Shown here in pieces: positions 61,532 to 64,000 of a stretch of DNA of 64,000 nt. The notes under the pieces were generated by a model. That model was given only the letters and a program-made list of their open reading frames with translations. It was not told the DNA's origin and did no database searches. Source of the DNA: Paenalcaligenes hominis_A (lineage in GTDB: Bacteria; Pseudomonadota; Gammaproteobacteria; Burkholderiales; Burkholderiaceae_B). The stretch lies in contig NZ_JBGJKZ010000001.1 in assembly GCF_041359055.1 (NCBI RefSeq), positions 620,001 to 684,000 of the forward strand, written 5' to 3'. The position numbers and the translations under genes were made by a program. Every line of letters starts with the position of its first letter. Positions within the stretch are counted from its first letter, which is position 1.

Positions 61532-62536
61532 ATGTTCCGCTTACGATTATCTGCGTTGGTTCTTTCGTTGGGGGCTGCCACTGCAGTCACTGCTACCACC
61601 ACCACTTTGCGTCCCGAGCCTGTTCAGCCAGTAAGCCCCTATCAGGTCGAGGATGCTGCCAAGGTAGAGCTAGGCAAAAAGCTCTTTTTTGACCCGCGTT
61701 TATCTAAATCTGGTTTTATTTCCTGTAATTCCTGTCACAACCTAAGCATGGGTGGTTCAGATAACATCAAAACCTCTATTGGAGACCGTTGGCAGCAGGG
61801 CCCTATCAACTCGCCTACAGTGCTTAACTCCAGCCTAAACTTGGCCCAGTTCTGGGATGGGCGTGCAGAAAACTTAAAAGCCCAAGCCGGCGGCCCTATT
61901 GCCAACCCCTTAGAAATGGGCTTTACCCACGAGCTGGCTGTAGAGGTTTTACAGTCTATTCCCCAGTACGTAGAAGAGTTCAAGCAGGTATATGGCAAAG
62001 CAGATTTCAGCATTGATGAAGTCACGGACGCTATTGCGGTGTTTGAGGAAAGTCTGGTTACCCCTAATGCGGCCTTCGATTTATGGCTGAAGGGCGATGA
62101 CAAAGCCCTGACAGATCAAGAGCTAGCGGGGTATATGCTCTTTAAAAACAGTGGGTGTGTAGCCTGTCACAATGGCGTGAACTTAGGTGGTTCTTCTTAT
62201 CAAAAAATGGGTGTGGTCGAGCCATACCAAACCGATAACCCCGCCGAGGGCCGTAGTGCGGTGACAGGGGCTGATGCTGACCGGTTTAGTTTTAAAGTGC
62301 CAACCTTACGCAACGTAGAGTTAACCTATCCGTATTTTCATGATGGGGCTGTAGATACGTTGACTGAAGCTGTGGATATTATGGGGCGTTTACAACTTGG
62401 ACGTCATTTTAGTGACCAAGAAAATGCAGATATTGTGGCATTTTTAAAAACCTTAACGGGCGAACAACCGCAAATTACATTGCCTATTTTGCCCCCGTCT
62501 CATGACAAAACACCACGTCCTATCCCTTTTGACTAA
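61532..62536 (+). CDS. Di-heme cytochrome c peroxidase
   Basis: This periplasmic enzyme reduces hydrogen peroxide with electrons from cytochrome c. From the ATG at 61532 (AGGAG, spacing 5) the 334-residue precursor has a signal peptide (to about residue 24) and two CxxCH haem sites: Cys65-Cys68-His69 (SCNSCH) and Cys209-Cys212-His213 (GCVACH). The sequences between (SPTVLNSSLNLAQFWDGRA, NPLEMG) fit CcpA/MauG-family peroxidases. Gene ends overlap convergently with the truncated hemoglobin by 4 nt. Such enzymes are often induced under low oxygen by FNR/ANR. Confidence 0.94.
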   Translation: MFRLRLSALVLSLGAATAVTATTTTLRPEPVQPVSPYQVEDAAKVELGKKLFFDPRLSKSGFISCNSCHNLSMGGSDNIKTSIGDRWQQGPINSPTVLNSSLNLAQFWDGRAENLKAQAGGPIANPLEMGFTHELAVEVLQSIPQYVEEFKQVYGKADFSIDEVTDAIAVFEESLVTPNAAFDLWLKGDDKALTDQELAGYMLFKNSGCVACHNGVNLGGSSYQKMGVVEPYQTDNPAEGRSAVTGADADRFSFKVPTLRNVELTYPYFHDGAVDTLTEAVDIMGRLQLGRHFSDQENADIVAFLKTLTGEQPQITLPILPPSHDKTPRPIPFD

Positions 62537-62943
62537 TCAGCACGAATAGCTAAATCAATAGGAGACCGCTCTGGTTGCTGTTGGATTTGATAACCCATCC
62601 ACAAACTGCGTGCAATACGCTGCGCAAACAACCAGGCGGTTTCTGCTAACTCTGGGTTAGCTTGTTGTTGGCAAGTTTGATGAAATAATTGTAACCATTG
62701 CTCAAATAAATCAGCACTTAAATTGGGTAGCGCAGCATGTTTCATCATGGGCGACCCCGAAAAATCGCCGGTTTTCAATAATATCGACGACCAAAAGCTA
62801 ACCATGGTGTTTAAGTGTGTAGGCCAGTCCTGAATATGCTCATTAAAAATAGGCCCTAGATTCGGATGCAGACGAATTTGGTCATAAAAATCATGAACGA
62901 GCTGAGAAATGTCTTCGCGACTGCAGGATATAGGTGTTTTCAT
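62533..62943 (-). CDS. Group III truncated hemoglobin
   Basis: The 136-residue product (ATG at 62943) has the 2-on-2 globin pattern of group III: B10 Tyr20 in HDFYDQIR, NLGPIFNEHI, W40, MVSFWSSILL, and the proximal His69 in PMMKHAALPN. These proteins bind oxygen, NO or nitrite-derived ligands, and in Campylobacter (Ctb) respond to NO. A perfect palindrome sits 23 bp upstream of the start. A TTG at 62958 is a less likely start. Confidence 0.9.
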   Translation of the reverse strand: MKTPISCSREDISQLVHDFYDQIRLHPNLGPIFNEHIQDWPTHLNTMVSFWSSILLKTGDFSGSPMMKHAALPNLSADLFEQWLQLFHQTCQQQANPELAETAWLFAQRIARSLWMGYQIQQQPERSPIDLAIRAD

Positions 62944-62965
62944 TCTGGTGATCTCCAAGCATTAA

Positions 62966-62984
62966 AGGTATATTTAATATACCT
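62966..62984. promoter_or_regulatory. Perfect 9-1-9 palindrome upstream of truncated hemoglobin
   Basis: AGGTATATT, T, AATATACCT is an exact inverted repeat around a single base, lying 23 bp before the hemoglobin start and about 100 bp before the divergent DUF442 gene. Symmetry about one base and AT-rich centre resemble NsrR/Rrf2-type sites, but the match to the NsrR consensus is only partial. Confidence 0.6.
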
Positions 62985-63080
62985 CTTATTACGTCTTTAG
63001 TCTTAATCAAGTTTGGTGGTTGATTTATCTAATATCATCTACACTAGAAGCAATTAATTTTGCATACCACGGAGAAGTGA

Positions 63081-63422
63081 ATGAGCTTTGAATTCCGCCA
63101 ACTTACCAAGACCTTTGCTGTTGCCCCTCAATTGCAGCCTCAAGACCTTCAGGCTGCAGCCGAGGCAGGCTTTAAAAGTGTCATTATTAATCGTCCCGAT
63201 TTCGAGTTAGAGTTTAATCAACCTAGCTCAGAAACCATGATCGCAGCAGCACAGCAAGCCGGCTTAAATGTACGCTACCAACCCGTAGTAAGCGGTTCTA
63301 TTACTTTGGAAAATGTTCAGGAATTCAAACAGCTTTTGGCCGAACTCCCTACACCTATTTTGGCCTACTGTCGTAGCGGTAACCGTTGTGCAAATTTATT
63401 TCAATACGCACAACAAAATTGA
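63081..63422 (+). CDS. DUF442 (Blh-like) phosphatase/sulfurtransferase-type protein
   Basis: This 113-residue protein matches the DUF442/TIGR01244 family, the phosphatase-like domain of Blh proteins that is often fused to a metallo-beta-lactamase persulfide dioxygenase. The loop AYCRSGNR holds the catalytic Cys97 and Arg102; the spacing is that of rhodanese-like loops (CxxGxR). It stands alone here, without the dioxygenase domain. It is divergent from the truncated hemoglobin and its stop codon lies inside an FNR box for the next gene. A role in sulfide handling is inference. Confidence 0.85.
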   Translation: MSFEFRQLTKTFAVAPQLQPQDLQAAAEAGFKSVIINRPDFELEFNQPSSETMIAAAQQAGLNVRYQPVVSGSITLENVQEFKQLLAELPTPILAYCRSGNRCANLFQYAQQN

Positions 63423-63461
63423 TATTAATCAATAGGTACAGCAGTTTAATTGACGTATAGT
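63419..63461 (+). promoter_or_regulatory. FNR/ANR box and class II promoter for the usp gene
   Basis: TTGATATTAATCAA (63419-63432) is a perfect match to the FNR/ANR consensus TTGAT-N4-ATCAA. TATAGT (63456-63461, 5/6 match to -10) follows. A start near 63467 would put the box centre at about -41.5, the class II position. The usp start codon is about 40 nt further on. Confidence 0.75.
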
Positions 63462-63506
63462 CAATACAAGCACTTCGCGTAATAACTTCCAATAACGGGG
63501 CAAATT

Positions 63507-63968
63507 ATGTTCAAAAAGATTCTAATTCCTACCGATGGATCCACATTGTCTGCACAAGCGGCTAACAAAGGTGTTTCCTTTGCGCGTCAAATTGGGGCAG
63601 AAGTCGTGGCCTTGCATGTTACTCAACCTTTTGCAGCAACAGTAGGTTTTGATGGTATGGCGGCTGCCTATGCTATTACAGACGAAGACTATGAAAAAAA
63701 CGCGTCATTACAGTCGCAAAAATACTTGCAGGCTGTTTTAGACCGTGCTGAAACCGCAGGTGTAAAAGCCACATCGCGCTCTATTTCTAATTTTAATGTG
63801 GCTGACGCGGTTGCCACTGCCGCCCTCGAAGAAGGCTGCGATTTGATCTTTATTGGTAGCCATGGTCGCAGCGGTCTGTCTCGGTTGTTGCTAGGCAGCG
63901 TAACGGCAAAAGTGCTTAATTTGGCTCCTTGCGCTGTATTGGTTTACCGTGTAAAAGACGCTACCTAG
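63507..63968 (+). CDS. Universal stress protein UspA family
   Basis: The single-domain Usp has 153 residues with the N-terminal KKILIPTDGSTLS strand and the ATP-binding signature G-2x-G-9x-G-S in IGSHGRSGLSRLLLGSVTA. It is therefore an ATP-binding type (MJ0577-like). GGGGC precedes the start. Upstream lies a textbook FNR/ANR site, so induction at low oxygen is predicted. The gene ends 32 nt before the window edge. Confidence 0.93.
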   Translation: MFKKILIPTDGSTLSAQAANKGVSFARQIGAEVVALHVTQPFAATVGFDGMAAAYAITDEDYEKNASLQSQKYLQAVLDRAETAGVKATSRSISNFNVADAVATAALEEGCDLIFIGSHGRSGLSRLLLGSVTAKVLNLAPCAVLVYRVKDAT

Positions 63969-64000
63969 TTTATTTTCGCGCAGTAATCCCAGCCTGCTTT

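Noticed and set aside
62990..63050. ATCAA and TTGAT half sites upstream of the DUF442 gene as an FNR box
   Set aside because: The halves are in the wrong orientation and separated by 9 bp.
63449..63463. TTGAC-N5-GTCAA dyad upstream of usp as a second FNR site
   Set aside because: Spacing is 15 bp in total rather than 14 and it overlaps the predicted -10 element; the perfect box at 63419 explains the region better.

Overview
This window reads as the chromosome of a betaproteobacterium of the order Burkholderiales, most likely an Alcaligenaceae relative with moderate GC content. The evidence is gene order typical of that group: tamA-tamB-dcd-Orn/Lys/Arg decarboxylase, TPR-lolB-ispE-tRNA-Gln-prs-rplY-pth-ychF, and PKHD hydroxylase next to a TonB receptor. 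Housekeeping genes are intact and closely packed. No phage, transposase, insertion sequence, CRISPR array or origin is visible. The species assignment is inference.

Layout. 1-3.4 kb: 3' part of a catecholate-type TonB siderophore receptor, a PiuC-like hydroxylase and an FMN alpha-hydroxy acid oxidase. 3.4-15 kb: ampD, a small PP0621-type protein, a CcsA/YpjD-like membrane protein, ffh, a BON-LysM protein, thiS, trmB, tRNA-Gly(CCC), a CHMI-type tautomerase, a CDF metal exporter, metG, a small membrane protein and apbC. 13.5-23.5 kb: tamA-tamB, dcd, a PLP amino acid decarboxylase, a BaiN/HI0933 flavoprotein and gcvH. 23.5-27.8 kb: a five-gene minus-strand operon of glnH, glnP, glnQ, a C45 acyltransferase/hydrolase and an RpiR regulator, preceded by three perfect dyads. 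27.8-31.7 kb: a methionine-type aminotransferase, folA-thyA, an OsmC protein and coq7. 31.8-32.0 kb: a strong candidate small RNA with its own promoter and terminator that shows the 16S anti-Shine-Dalgarno sequence in a hairpin loop. 32-36.2 kb: glycerate kinase, tartronate semialdehyde reductase and hydroxypyruvate isomerase with a divergent LysR, then a small tautomerase.

36.5-47.4 kb: a surface glycan locus. It holds a WecA/MraY-type initiating transferase, a UDP-GalNAc dehydrogenase, a UDP-GlcNAc 4-epimerase, a MurJ-like flippase, two GT4 glycosyltransferases, a fused double glycosyltransferase and an AlgC-type phosphomannomutase/phosphoglucomutase. Together these would make UDP-GalNAcA and assemble a lipid-linked glycan; no polymerase or ligase is in the window. 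47.5-52.6 kb: a D-2-hydroxyacid dehydrogenase, a PAP2 phosphatase, and a DUF2783 / MhpA-like hydroxylase / variant metallo-beta-lactamase-fold operon. 52.7-61.3 kb: mutM, a TPR protein, lolB, ispE, tRNA-Gln, prs, rplY, pth, a CPBP-like membrane protein and ychF.

61.5-64 kb: a cluster suited to low-oxygen or oxidative/nitrosative stress. It holds a di-heme cytochrome c peroxidase, a group III truncated hemoglobin with a 9-1-9 palindrome in its promoter, a DUF442 protein, and a universal stress protein behind a perfect FNR/ANR box placed like a class II activator site.

Most calls rest on protein family recognition by eye. Several starts were moved to internal codons on Shine-Dalgarno position or family N-terminus. 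The small RNA, operators and promoters are predictions from sequence structure only.
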